Below are positions 43,881 through 55,558 of a DNA stretch of 64,000 nucleotides, one piece after another. Location: NCBI GenBank assembly GCA_015698045.1, contig BLAL01000319.1, forward strand, positions 1,488,001 to 1,552,000, read 5' to 3'. The notes beneath the pieces are model-generated. The model was not told the origin of the DNA, did no database searches, and was given only the letters and a program-made list of their open reading frames with translations. The position numbers were made by a program, and so were the translations under genes. Positions within the stretch are counted from its first letter, which is position 1. Every line of letters begins with the position of its first letter. This DNA comes from Rhizophagus clarus (taxonomy: Eukaryota; Glomeromycota; Glomeromycetes; Glomerales; Glomeraceae).

Positions 43881-44695
43881 TTTTTTTATTGCAATAATTA
43901 AATAAATCAATAAAATTTTTTTTATTACAATAATAAAATTTTTAATTATGTATAAGTTTATTAAAATTAAAAAAAATGTTATTTAGTAGTAAAAAGATCA
44001 AGACTATGCTAAAACTCATATAAAATATTAGTGTCAATTATGCTAAAATTATGTCAAAATACCAAAACAGTTTTAGCAATTTTGGTAATTTTAATAGTTT
44101 TAGCATTTTAGTGTTTCAGCATTTTGGTATTATATAAGAAGTTTTAACTTTTAGCATCAAGCTAAATGAGTTTTAACAGACAATTTTATTTATATGTAAA
44201 TTATTAATTAAAAATTAAAAAATAAGAAATATTATTTAAAATTTAAAATTTAAGATTATTATTTTAATAAAAAAAAAATTTTTATTTATAATGCTTTAAT
44301 TGTAAATTTTAATAAAATTTATTAATAATAATAAGGTTGCTGGACAAAACTTGAAAGTTTAGACAACTATTAAAATCAAAACTAGTTGAAATATTTTATT
44401 AAAAAGTTAAAAATTTGCTAAACTGCGAAACTAGTGTAAAACTGCGAAACTGCGAAACTGGTTTAGCTGTATTTTTATATAATAATTATTATAGTTTTAC
44501 CATTTATTATAATAATAAATTGTAACCTTATTTAATAATTTACTATAATACAATCGTGATTCATTTATTATGCATATTTTTTCCTATAAAAGTTAGCAAT
44601 AATTTAAAATTTCTCACGTTTTAAAACATTCTTTTAATAAAAAAAAAAAAAATAAAAATTTTAAAATAAAATTTATAAACTTGCAAATTATTATA
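43881..44695. other. AT-rich spacer
   Basis: Short repeats of TTTTAGCATTTTGGTA and AAACTGCGAAACT (44030-44160, 44410-44465). No gene. Confidence 0.4.
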
Positions 44696-47272
44696 TTAAT
44701 TTTTATTTACATATTCATTCAATAAATCATTAATATTATAATTTAGTATACCTCTACCATTCGTATCATTAACAGTTTCATCATCTGTTAAAATAATATC
44801 TTCATTATTATTTTTCTCATTATCAATAAAATCATCATCTAAATCTTTAGGTATATTACCAATATCTTTCAAAATTAAATTATTTGTTAAATCAATTTCA
44901 TCCTCAATCCAAACTTTTTCAATTAAAACAACTACATTATCATCTGGAATAATTTCACCATTTATTGTTCTTCGTATAGGGTTTTCTAATTCAAATTCAT
45001 TATCTTCATCATCATCTATATTATCAGTTTCAGTTAAAACTTCAGTAACTATTTTATTTAATTCACTCAGTATCATTTAATTTTGGTTTATTTTTCATTT
45101 CTTGGCCAAAAAATCTGAATTCTTTTCTTGTATTAGATTTCCAATAAGTAATTATTTTGCACATAGATTCTAAAATCCTAACTTCTAATTGTAAATAACG
45201 CTTATTGGTAAGCCATCCTAGATTAGAAAAACCTCTCTTACAGGATGCAGAATTTGGATAGATTGAAAAAAGATGTAATGCAACTTTTGGTAAAGAATCT
45301 GGATAAGGATCAGTTTCAATTAAATTCCACCAATTAATTGGTTCTTGAAATCCATGACCAAAATCCAAATCAAATGGCGATTCTTTTTTTTTGTATTGGC
45401 TCAATTGTGAATATAATGCGCGTGATTCTTTAAGATCAAATCCTAGATTTTGACTAATAGATAGAGCCATTTTTGCTAATTTTGCATAAATACCACTTTT
45501 TAAAGAAACATCTAATAAGGTATTTATTGATATAAATAAATTTTAAACTTTAAATTAATTATTAAATTAAAATTAAATAATTAAATAACAATCTTACCTC
45601 AAAATAGAGGATGTAAGTAAAAACAAAGAAAATATTTATCATCATTAAATTCCTTAAATCGCTTATTCATTACATCATAACAATGGTTACGAAAGCTACA
45701 ATGAAAGCTTTGTGGCAAATTTTTAAGAACTGCTTCAAGTTGAACCAAGCTTAAATAACAGTCTGTTAAAGTTGTACTTCTGGATTCTAAAGAAAGAATA
45801 GCCTTTTATAATAGATTTAATACGAAGGCCAAAATTTTAAGATCTGAAAAAAAATTACGTCCTTGGATAATTAGCTTTATCCAGTGATTGGTTAAAAGGT
45901 TCTCATACTCATTTACTATCTAAAAATATATTAAAATTAAAAATTAAAAATTAAAATTTGTGTTTTGTTTTCAATAATATTTATTATATTATTACCTTTT
46001 CAAGAACTGGTTTTAAATTTAAAATGGAATTTACCAATTCACTTGAAATGGTCCATCTTGTTATACAATACGATTTAAGACCGTTACCTTTAATACCAGA
46101 TTCTTCAATCAATTTTTGAAATTTGTCACCTATATTAGCAAATAATTTAATGTAATTAATATTTGAATATTAAAAATAAAATCCATTTGTAACTTTGCAA
46201 ATTTAATATATAACCCTTACCAGCTATATATGAATTGCGAAAAAAAGCTGTTAGTATATTTACTTTACGAAGTAATTTATCTGCAAAATTGTGACTAACA
46301 ATATCACATGCAATTAAATTGATGCAGTGTGATACACACCGAATACTCTCAATTTTCAGATATTTCTCATGGATGATTGCTCTTGCTTTTTTAATGTTAG
46401 CTGCATTATCTGATACTATTGCAGAAATCTGATCAGGCCCTACCTTTTTGATAACATTTTTAATTTGCACAGCCAAATACTCAGCTGTATGTGAATCTAA
46501 TGATAGATCTGAAAGTTGATACAGATATTCCTTATGTGATGGAGTAAGAAGGATGAAGTTCCAAATGGATTGATGATGCCCAGAAGTCCACCCATCCAGA
46601 GCTTAAGGATAAAAGAAATAGAATTTGAAATTAATATCATAATATAATAGAAGATATGATGAAAGATTTACAAGTATTTACTTACCTAAAGTCAAATTGC
46701 GCTGATTCATAATATCCTCATTCATCTTTTCATTGACATTACATAACTCAGTTTCAAGTAAATGGCTGGATAAGTATTCTCGTATTGAAGGATTGTAATC
46801 AGCGTTAAGTTCCTTTAAAAAATCAATAAAAAAAGGGTGCTCCACAATTCTAAATGCTATTCCACAATAAACAAAAAATTTTACAAGAGCACAGTTGATT
46901 CGATTTATTCTAGCATCTGGAAGGTTAGTTGAATCATAAAAAGCCGTCATAGTGGTTTAACCAACTACAAACTTATCAATTTTTTTTTTCTTGTTAGAGG
47001 TATTTTTACGATTTTTGACCTTTTCCATATATTCACATAAAACAAGTTGTGGCACATTTGAACAATGATTTGCAAGATGTTCCTCTAAGATTAGATGTTT
47101 CTCCACGTTTTCATGTTTTTGAACAATATTTGCACTCTGCTTCAAATTTTTCAGGAGTAGCTGTGCTTTTTCTGATAAAGTGTTACCATATTGGTCCTAA
47201 GGGTCGTCCACTTGCATGTTTTTCCCTTCCAGATTTTTGAGTTTCTAGATCAATAAGTGTTGTTAGATCCAT
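44696..47272 (-). pseudogene. BED-finger hAT-family transposase, full-length but decayed
   Basis: Same family and exon plan as 8685-10157: exon 1 47272-46686 (BED finger with CKYC, broken by two stops and a frameshift), exon 2 46601-46221 (381 nt; LDGWTSGHH, AIVSDNAANIKKA), exon 3 46129-45996 (134 nt; CITRWTISS), exon 4 45919-45598, exon 5 about 45495-45063 with the C-terminal dimerisation domain (INWWNLIETDPYP, SASCKRGFSNLGWLTNKR). A one-base frameshift near 45066 leads into an acidic Asp/Asn-rich tail (45076-44696). Internal stops in exons 1 and 4. Flanking inverted repeats were not found. Confidence 0.8.
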
Positions 47273-47479
47273 TTGAAGAAATATTTCGTAAAAATCAATT
47301 TGAAAAAAAAATGCGAAAAAAAATTTTTTTAATAAAATAATTTCGCGTACCTCTTATAAATAAATTTACACAAGCTAACAATAATACATCGCATTAAGAT
47401 TTGATCTGAATGATGTAAATTAAAATACAACACCGAATATTAATAATTTAATAGAACCCAGAAATTTCATATAAAGATT

Positions 47480-47690
47480 ACTAGTAAACTGGGTAAAGTT
47501 ATTATAAAAAATCAAAAATTGTTATTGCTTAAGTCAGGTAATATTATTATAAACGTTATTTAGGTTATTTGTTAAATTGGGTAAGGGTCAGATCATTATT
47601 ATATAAAATGGGTAATGATCTTATGGTTCATTTTTAGGTTGTTACTATAGTGGGTAACGATTATATATATATTTTTAAGGGGATTACTTT
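47480..47690 (+). repeat. Subterminal GGGTAA repeats, left
   Basis: TTACTAGTAAACTGGGTAAAG, AAATTGGGTAAGG, AAATGGGTAATG and TTACTATAGTGGGTAACG. The same unit, TTACTAATAAACTGGGTAAC, is in the right subterminal region in the same orientation. Candidate transposase-binding sites. Confidence 0.55.
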
Positions 47691-47761
47691 ATATATACCA
47701 TATAAATGTTAAGAATGATCAAAAAAAAAAATTTTTTTTGATTTTATTTTAAAAAATATAA

Positions 47762-49050
47762 GCTGAAAGTTCCAAAAATAATTCTACTTTTCCAAGTTTA
47801 GAATATTTTTTACCTGATGATGAATATGATTCTGATGATTTTGATTTTTTAGAATATGATTTAGTTGAAAAATTAGATAAAATAAATACAGAACAAAATG
47901 AAGAAATAATCAATGAAAAAATGAGAAAAGATAATAATGCTATGGTTAATGATAATGAAGATGATATTATAATTGAAGATGAAGATGATGTTATAGTTAA
48001 AGATAATGTTATGGTTGAAAATGTTGAAGATAATGTTATAAATATTAATTTACAGAAAAAAAAGAGAAAACGTAGTAAAAAAATCATATTACAAACAGAT
48101 ATAGATAAATTACGAAATAAATTACATGCTAATAAATATTTTATGGAAGAAATAACACCAGAATTGGTTCATTGTAAATGTAGTAAAGAAATCTGTTTAA
48201 ATCAAAAATTTAGAGATAAAAATCTTACAACACATGGTAAATTGAGTAATTGTAAGTACAGTAACGAAGGACAGCAAAGTATTAAAGTTTTTTTTAAACC
48301 TAAAAAAATTAGAGTTGAAGAGGAAAATATAATTATCAAAAAAGTTGCATGTAAAGGATTATATGAAGATAAATATCAAGAATATGTGCTTAATAGTCCA
48401 GCTGAATTTGGAGGATCAATTAGACCTGATATAGCCGCAAAAGAGTTATTTCCAGAAATTGTTAAAGCAAATTTTAGACTAAAAAGTCTTGGTAAAACAA
48501 GATGTGTTGATCTTAAAAATTATTTATGTGCATATGCTATATGGATACTAGATAAAACTACTCTTTCCATTAGAAGTAAAATATATGAAAATTTTACAAC
48601 TAGAGAATCGGGTATTTGTGATGAATGTAACAAATTAAGAAAAAATAGTCGTTTAAATCAAGTAACAAAGAAAGTATGTATTTAAATTAATTATTTAATT
48701 TAAAAACTTTAATCTAATTTTATATTTATTTTTAGCAACGAGCAACTGGAAAAAATATCTGCTTTATTTCAAAATGGTATCTTGAACATCCTTTAAATAA
48801 ATTACTACTTAATACAAATCTTAAATCATTATGGGTATCGACTGATAATAGTGATAATGATGCAGAAATTTGGTTTAAGTTGGCTCAATTTGGAAAAGAT
48901 GGATTATTTAAAGAAGAAAAAACATTTCAAGAATTAGTAGCATTAATGGTACAAATATAAGAAAAGAAGTTACAGGATAAAAAAATAACAGGTTTTCGTT
49001 ATACTGAATATTTAAAACAATTTTTTTGTTTGTTATCAGAAAGTAGCTGT
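47762..49050 (+). pseudogene. P-like transposase, 5' part (before the insertion)
   Basis: Open from 47762 (first ATG 47921). Acidic N-terminus, a Lys-rich run, then HCKCSKEICL...THGKLSNC, a Cys/His cluster that may be a zinc-binding DNA-recognition module. Intron 48674-48735 (GTATGT...TTTAG), then exon 2 from 48736 with TAA at 48958-48960. The gene is cut at 49050 by copy B; the first coding frame after 57976 continues it in phase. Confidence 0.65.
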
Positions 49051-49554
49051 TGTTCACCAACTCAGTCCGTCGAGTAGTGAATTATGAATATCTTCAGGGA
49101 GACACTAGCTATGAAGTATTCCAATCAATTCCTTACACGCTAAAAGGCAGTGTATTCGATAATTGAAATGTATATTTATTAGTTGTAGGTACGTTAACAA
49201 CTTATACAATAAGGCAATCTTATAACACTTGCAATTACAACTTTATTATAAACAACTTTGTCTGAACTTCTTTATTTTAAGCGAATATTCAAGATATTTA
49301 TACAAATTGAACTTCATTCAAGTATATAAATAATATAAGATATAAAAGATATAAATATAATAAATAATATATAAGAAATTTAAATAATAAAAGAAATATA
49401 AGAAATAAATACTATATATACTATAAATGATATATAAGAAATATATACTAAATATACTAAATATACTTAATATACTTTATATACTACGTTGATCATTTGT
49501 GGCGCAGTAATATTAATATTCACCATCACGTGAATGCAAATCATTCGTCTAACA
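49051..49554 (-). repeat. LTR of copy B (3' LTR in coding sense)
   Basis: TGTTCACC...GTCTAACA, 504 bp. Confidence 0.97.
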
Positions 49555-49983
49555 ACTCTCCTCTTCTAAATTTTGAGCTCCTGCGAAATCCTCATTCAAA
49601 TAACTTCTTAATACCAGGATTTCTTGACGTTTCATTTTTCTTATGTCTTGAACGTTCAAATATCTAGTTCGCAATATTTGAGAGGGATTAGGTTCAAAAA
49701 GGTCAAAAGTATATTCTGTCATGGTCGAATAATGCTTTGTTAACTTTCTCTTCATCCTGAACCTTTCTGACGTTGATTCTATCTCTGCGAGTATTTTTCC
49801 TACAAAATAAGCATTTACTAACGATAGAATTCTATTTTTGAGCTGTATCGAGCGCTGTAACTGCATATAGGACTTCAAAAACTTTTCTTCTATATCCATA
49901 TCTTCCAAATATGGAGGAATCATTGGTCCTATTTCTAAAGGATGAGTTTCTTGAAGATCAATAAAAAATAAAGAAAAATCCAT
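49549..49983 (-). CDS. Accessory sense ORF between integrase and the 3' LTR, copy B
   Basis: 144 codons, ATG preceded directly by a run of about 22 A's on the sense strand. Its last codons are the polypurine tract and its TAG lies inside the LTR (49549-49551). Mixed acidic/basic, helical, no known motif. Shares its first codons with copy A at 1-57. Could be an env-position accessory gene or a captured host segment; function unknown. Confidence 0.6.
   Translation of the reverse strand: MDFSLFFIDLQETHPLEIGPMIPPYLEDMDIEEKFLKSYMQLQRSIQLKNRILSLVNAYFVGKILAEIESTSERFRMKRKLTKHYSTMTEYTFDLFEPNPSQILRTRYLNVQDIRKMKRQEILVLRSYLNEDFAGAQNLEEESC
49555..49567 (-). other. Polypurine tract of copy B
   Basis: Sense AGAAGAGGAGAGT directly before the 3' LTR, the expected plus-strand primer. 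It also encodes the Glu-rich end of the accessory ORF. Confidence 0.8.
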
Positions 49984-50526
49984 TTTTTTTTTTTTTTTTT
50001 TTTTTCGATATTTATACTTTACTATATATATATGTAATAATTAAGTTGTCATATTATGTCATACTTCATCATTGTCGATCACTAAATTAATATTAACTCA
50101 AAATTTGCTCAGTATTACGAATTTTGTTGATCATATCATTATGTAATAATGATATATATATTTTTCTATTCACTACACCACACTCCCAACCCGCTAGTAA
50201 ATGGGGGTCACTCGTGATATACCAAGCTAAGAGGCCCCCGAAGGGAATTCGTGCCGAAGCCCGAAATTAGCAAGGCATAGAAGCCGATCATCTTGGCCAG
50301 GAATGACCGAGTACGTGTGACGAAGATTTGGTGCTATGATCAGCCTTCCCTTATATCCTAATTTTTCAAATTTTCCAAATTATGGGATTGGTAAATGTTG
50401 GTAATTTCTGATAAAATTCGGTTTGATTTTTGTGGTAATTTCTGGAAAGATTCTTCATTTAAATTTTTGTCAAGGTCGTACCATCTCTAAATCATCTTCA
50501 TCTTCTTTTCTTCATTGATTTTCAAT

Positions 50527-51036
50527 ATGACTCGCACAGACACCAACGTTGCTCGCAGAAAACTTCGCAGTTCGCGTGCCTCTCGAGGCCAAAATAATAA
50601 AAGAAAACATAATAAACCAAGTAAGGCCGTCAGAAGAAGGCATTTTCGAAGAAAAGGCATTGATAAGCCTCAAGAAAGTGAAGGCTTAGCTCAACAAGCT
50701 CTTGGTGTCGCGGCTTCCTTGTTTATGGAAAAGGAAGAGTTGGAGAAAAAGGTAGTTCACAAAGAAGATGAGATTGGGCATTTAAAAGAAACAGAAGACC
50801 AAAATAGGCTCCTGAGAACTCAAGTACAGTCGTTAACTTTGAATAAGTCTAGGTTGGAGACGAAGATAAGTTCCTTAAGACAGGAACGAGAAGGGTGGCC
50901 TCGTAAATTTGTGGCGGAGCAAGAAATAGCAGTTCGAGCTGTAGCGATTGCAAATAGAGTTCAACAATCCCCTTCTACTCCTACTACTTCTATTACTAAT
51001 CTCGACAATTTTCCTCCTCCTCCTCCTACTGTATAA
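50527..51036 (+). CDS. Antisense basic coiled-coil ORF, copy B
   Basis: 169 codons from the ATG shared with copy A (an upstream in-frame ATG at 50515 is not shared). Same basic N-terminus and coiled coil. Residue changes relative to copy A are R to K, R to P, T to I and S to P; the other differences are silent, which argues for selection on this frame. Divergent from integrase, GC-rich leader at 50165-50345. Confidence 0.8.
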   Translation: MTRTDTNVARRKLRSSRASRGQNNKRKHNKPSKAVRRRHFRRKGIDKPQESEGLAQQALGVAASLFMEKEELEKKVVHKEDEIGHLKETEDQNRLLRTQVQSLTLNKSRLETKISSLRQEREGWPRKFVAEQEIAVRAVAIANRVQQSPSTPTTSITNLDNFPPPPPTV

Positions 51037-51521
51037 ATAATTTTTCTTTCTTTCGTTTATTTTCTTCTTTTCTTTTGCGTTGTAATTTTTTTTTCTTTTT
51101 CTTTTTAATAAAATTTTCACAAAATTTTTCGAATTATTTTGGGGCAGCTGGTTGAATATTCTTGTGATTCCACTGTGAAACTTGTAGATCATACTTAAAT
51201 TAAATTGTCATATTTCCACGAGGTGTAAATCTAAATTATTACTAACTATACTGCAATGATCGGTGCCCAATTTTGTCGATCGTAATACAATTTTAACAAA
51301 CTTCCATTTACAGGAGTTCGTAAAACTTTTCCTTCCATAGAGCGTAATTTATAAGCACCATTTTGCCTGATTTCATGAATATAAAAGGGACCTTTCCATT
51401 TTGGGTCTAATTTTCCGGTCCATTGTTTTTCTTTTGCAGCGTCGTAATATAAGACCTTATCTCCTATTTCAAAATTTAACTCCTTTTTAATTTTCTGATC
51501 ATGATAATCTTTTTGCTTGAC

Positions 51522-52502
51522 CTAACTCTCTTGAACCTTTATCTTTGCTTCTTCTCGTACATGAGGAAGATCATCAATTAAAGATAAAAGTCTTTGATTT
51601 ATATGTTCCAAATTATCAGATAAATTATCCACAGGAAGTCTAGCTTCTCTTCCATTTACCAAATAAAAGGGCGATATTTTCGTGGTAGAATGTTTGCTTG
51701 TCCGATATGCAAACAAGACTGGAGCAATATATCTATCCCACTCGTTGGTCTGGATTACTAACTTTGATAGTGATTCACATAAGGTACGATTAAATCGTTC
51801 GACTAGTCCATTTGTTTGTGGGTGATAGGGAGTAGAAAATACATGTTTAATCCCAAATTTCTCCAAAAGTTTTTCTACCATTTGGTTATTAAAATGTGTT
51901 CCTCTATCTGACAATAATTTTGCAGGGCATCCATGACGACAAATAATATCTTCATAGATAAATTGTGAGGTTTCTTCTGCAGTAGCACGTGACACTGGTC
52001 TCGCTTCAGGCCATTTGGTCATATAATCCATAGCAACAATTATATAACGATTTCCATTAGGAGTTATGGGTAATGGTCCAACAAAGTCTATTCCTACTTG
52101 ATAAAAGGGTCCATGCACGACAATAGGGTGGAGCAATTGGTTTGCTTTAGATTTTCCTCTTCTTTGACAAGAATCACATGATTTAACATATTCTCTTATG
52201 TTTTCATACATTTGAGGCCAATAGTAACGATCCTTAATTTTATTGAACATGGTATCTACTGCAAAATGAGCGGCAGTAGGATCATTGTGCATCATATATA
52301 ATAGTGGTTCCAATTCAAAATTTCTAATAACTTTCAATAATTGTCCATTTTTCCTTTTGTTCTTCTTATAGAGATAATTTAATTTTAATTCAAAATTGTT
52401 GCAGAGGTTGATAAATTTTTGTTTTTCTCGAGACGTATTAAAGGTAGGTAATATTTGTTGATGTAAATATTGATATATTTGGTGGTATTGGTTGGGATCC
52501 AT
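51522..52502 (-). pseudogene. Integrase ORF, copy B, cut short
   Basis: Keeps the HHCC finger and D139, D199, E235 but ends at TAG after 326 codons where copy A has CAG; the remaining 92 codons (to 51243) stay open behind it. The lost part is the C-terminal GPF/Y-like domain, so the product is probably inactive unless read through. Confidence 0.9.
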
Positions 52503-52573
52503 GATGGGCTGTTAGTCACAATGCTAACACTTTCGCTTTCACCCGTTTGCTTTCTTTTCTTTTGGTGCTGAGT

Positions 52574-55558
52574 TTAGAAAAGTGGTTGTTGTACAACCAC
52601 TTTGATATCATTCATGATTATTTCAGTTTCATAATAATAATTTTCAATTTGAACATCAATAGGTTCATTCCACCAGGGTTCATTAACCAAATATTCTGGA
52701 TTCATATCTGGATGAATACGGGTTTGTTGAATTTCATATTTCTCTTTTTCGTTATACTTCCAGCCCATTGCTAGAGGAGAATGTTCATCTTGTGGCATTT
52801 CCATCTCAGTGGTCTCTTTAAGGATTTCTAAGTATTGCATCTCTACATCTCCAAAATATTCTTCTGCTAATTCTCCGAAACAAGTTTTGCACGTAAGTAT
52901 ATCACTACGGCAGTACCATTGATCGTATGGGGGTGGATAAGAAAATAACATCCAATTTTCGCTTTTTGAGTTTAAAAGCGTTCCACAGTTCTCGCAATGG
53001 TTTCGATAGTTAGGACGATTATTATCTAGGATTCCTAGATCTCTGGTGAGTTCAATATTTCTTTGAACTACAGCACGTTCTATTTCCATATCGCATTTGC
53101 TCCAAATATAAGTCTTTGCTCGATTGATGATTTCTTCTTCCTTTTGTAATTGCTCTTGAATTTTCTGACTCTTAGCGCATCTTTTCTTTTCAATTCTTCG
53201 TTGACACTCAAAACAAATTCTATGAGTATGATGTCCATCATTAATAAAGCATGCGTCTCCTATTATGGAGCAATAACTATTAAAGCCGTGGAAGATATCC
53301 CATTCATCAGTGCATAGGGCAGATTTATGACATCTTTCACAGATTTCCTCATTATCGATATTTAAGGTTTCTTCAGGCATTTCTTCATTATTCAATCCAG
53401 AAGGAACGATAGAAACCATATAACACTCAACTGGATCTTCATGAATTCGTGATAAAGCATCAGCATTAGCATTAGCTTTTCCTGGGCGATGCTTAATTTG
53501 GAAGTCATATTGCTGGAGTTCCATGATCCATCTGGCTCGCCTTCCTTTTGGAATCTTGGAGGTTTTAAGCCATTTTAAGGCAATATGATCTGTAACAATA
53601 GTGAAGGGCTTCATTCCCAAGTAATGCTGAAAGTGTTGGACAGCCCAAACTACCGCAAGACATTCTTGATCGGTGATGGCATAATTTATTTCAGCTTTGT
53701 TCATACTTCGACTCGCATATGCAATCACATGTTCTTTACCATCCTCTTGAAGTTGCAAAAGAACAGCGCCTAAGCCTGTTCCTGAGGCATCCGTGTAAAT
53801 GATAAAAGATCGGTTGAAATCTGGGTAGCTTAAAATAGGAGCTTTCATTAAGCACTCCTTTAATCTTTCAAAAGCATTTTGCTTCTTCTGATCCCATTCA
53901 AAAGGTACGTCCTTTTTAAGTAATTCATTCATAGGACGCGCAATTTTTGAAAAATCTTTGATAAATTTTCGATAATAAGAGAATAATCCAAGCGCGGCAC
54001 GCAATTGTCGCAAGTTTTGTGGTATAGGAAAATTCTTCACTTTTTCAATTTTTTCTGGATCTACTTGAATTCCATCCCTTCCTACTACATGTCCAAGAAA
54101 GTGGATATTAGGGTAACAAAAATAACATTTTTTCAATTTAATTTGAAGATTAGCGCTTCGCAAGGTTTCAAATACTTGACGCAAGTGATCCAAGTGCGTT
54201 TCTAGAGGTCCTCTAGTGTAGATGATTATATCATCCAGGTATACTGCCACGAATATTCCTAAAAAGTCTTGGAGAATATAGTTCATGAGACGCTGAAAAG
54301 TTCCTGGAGCATATGCCAATCCAAAAGGCATAACGAGAAATTCATACAGGCCAAAGGGGGTGATGAAAGCAGTCTTTTCAATATCCTCTTCACTCATTTG
54401 AACTTGCCAGTAACCACTTGCAAGATCCAAGGTGGTAAACCAAGTTGCACTTCTTAAATTTTCTAAGAGATCATCAATTCTTGGTAAAGGGTATGCGTCA
54501 GCTTTAGTAATTGCGTTCAACTTTCGATAATCTATGCATAATCTTTTATCTCCTCCTTTCTTTTCTACAATTACTACAGGAGAGGCCCACGGACTAGATG
54601 ATTTTCTAATAATGCCTTGTGCTTCCATTTTCACAATTTCATTCTTTAAAAATTCCCTTTTTACTGGATTCATTCTATAGGGAGGTTGAGCAACAGGAGC
54701 AGCGTCTCCGGTCAAAATCCTATGTCGAATGACATGAGTTTTTCCTATTCTGGTTTGACTTTTTGCACAGATGTCTTCATATTCTTTCATAAGGGACTGA
54801 AAGAGTGTTTGTTGATGATGATCCAATTGTCCTAGATTTGATTTTACCACTGCTGAAGAATTATTTTCTTCCTGTACTTCTGCAAGGAATACAGCAGGAT
54901 TTCCTTCATTCTTATCATCAGACGTCTCTTCTTCCTCAGAGTAATCTGGCGAGTGCATTTCCATCCAAGGGTTATATTCTAAGTCGTCTGAATCTGAATC
55001 CCAGGTGTCCGAATAATATAAAGGAGCTTCAACTAACTTCTCATTTTCATATTCTTCCTCTTCTTCTTCTTCCTCTTCTCCTAGGGATTCAGCATTAATA
55101 AGAGCTTTAGTTACCGTAAAAATCAAAGGTACATTTACGGTTCTTCCTTTATAATGGACTGACAATTTCTCTGCCCTCCAATTAACGATTGCATTTACTC
55201 TTCTAAGCCAATCATTTCCTAGAATAAGAACATCATCTTGAGAGTCCAAAACATGCACTGGCGTTTGTACTATAATATGGCTGAGATGGATTGGTAATGC
55301 AGCAATCATCCCTAATGCACGAACTCTGGTTCCATTAGCAGTAACAATCACCATATTAGAGGGTTGATCGATTTGATAGCCAAGTTGTTTCATCAATGAC
55401 TTGGTGATTATACTTGTCGCAGCTCCACTATCAATCACGGCAGAGATGGGTTCTTTTCCTACGTACAATTCACATCGCGCAGCAGTAGTTTGATCAAGAT
55501 CAGGGGAATCATTTCTTTCGATAAAATTAGTTTCTTTTTCCCTGGTTCTTCTAACAGC
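52574..55558 (-). CDS. Pol part of Gag-Pol, copy B (protease, RT, RNase H, Cys-rich)
   Basis: In phase with the Gag frame but separated by TGA at 55559-55561. Contains protease VIDSGAAT, RT YLDD, RNase H TDASGTGLGAVL and the Cys/His-rich extension (CERC, CFEC, CENC, CKTC), about 16 residues longer than in copy A through an insert before CERC. No ATG near its start, so it depends on readthrough or was whole before the mutation. Confidence 0.9.
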   Translation of the reverse strand, partial: AVRRTREKETNFIERNDSPDLDQTTAARCELYVGKEPISAVIDSGAATSIITKSLMKQLGYQIDQPSNMVIVTANGTRVRALGMIAALPIHLSHIIVQTPVHVLDSQDDVLILGNDWLRRVNAIVNWRAEKLSVHYKGRTVNVPLIFTVTKALINAESLGEEEEEEEEEYENEKLVEAPLYYSDTWDSDSDDLEYNPWMEMHSPDYSEEEETSDDKNEGNPAVFLAEVQEENNSSAVVKSNLGQLDHHQQTLFQSLMKEYEDICAKSQTRIGKTHVIRHRILTGDAAPVAQPPYRMNPVKREFLKNEIVKMEAQGIIRKSSSPWASPVVIVEKKGGDKRLCIDYRKLNAITKADAYPLPRIDDLLENLRSATWFTTLDLASGYWQVQMSEEDIEKTAFITPFGLYEFLVMPFGLAYAPGTFQRLMNYILQDFLGIFVAVYLDDIIIYTRGPLETHLDHLRQVFETLRSANLQIKLKKCYFCYPNIHFLGHVVGRDGIQVDPEKIEKVKNFPIPQNLRQLRAALGLFSYYRKFIKDFSKIARPMNELLKKDVPFEWDQKKQNAFERLKECLMKAPILSYPDFNRSFIIYTDASGTGLGAVLLQLQEDGKEHVIAYASRSMNKAEINYAITDQECLAVVWAVQHFQHYLGMKPFTIVTDHIALKWLKTSKIPKGRRARWIMELQQYDFQIKHRPGKANANADALSRIHEDPVECYMVSIVPSGLNNEEMPEETLNIDNEEICERCHKSALCTDEWDIFHGFNSYCSIIGDACFINDGHHTHRICFECQRRIEKKRCAKSQKIQEQLQKEEEIINRAKTYIWSKCDMEIERAVVQRNIELTRDLGILDNNRPNYRNHCENCGTLLNSKSENWMLFSYPPPYDQWYCRSDILTCKTCFGELAEEYFGDVEMQYLEILKETTEMEMPQDEHSPLAMGWKYNEKEKYEIQQTRIHPDMNPEYLVNEPWWNEPIDVQIENYYYETEIIMNDIKVVVQQPLF

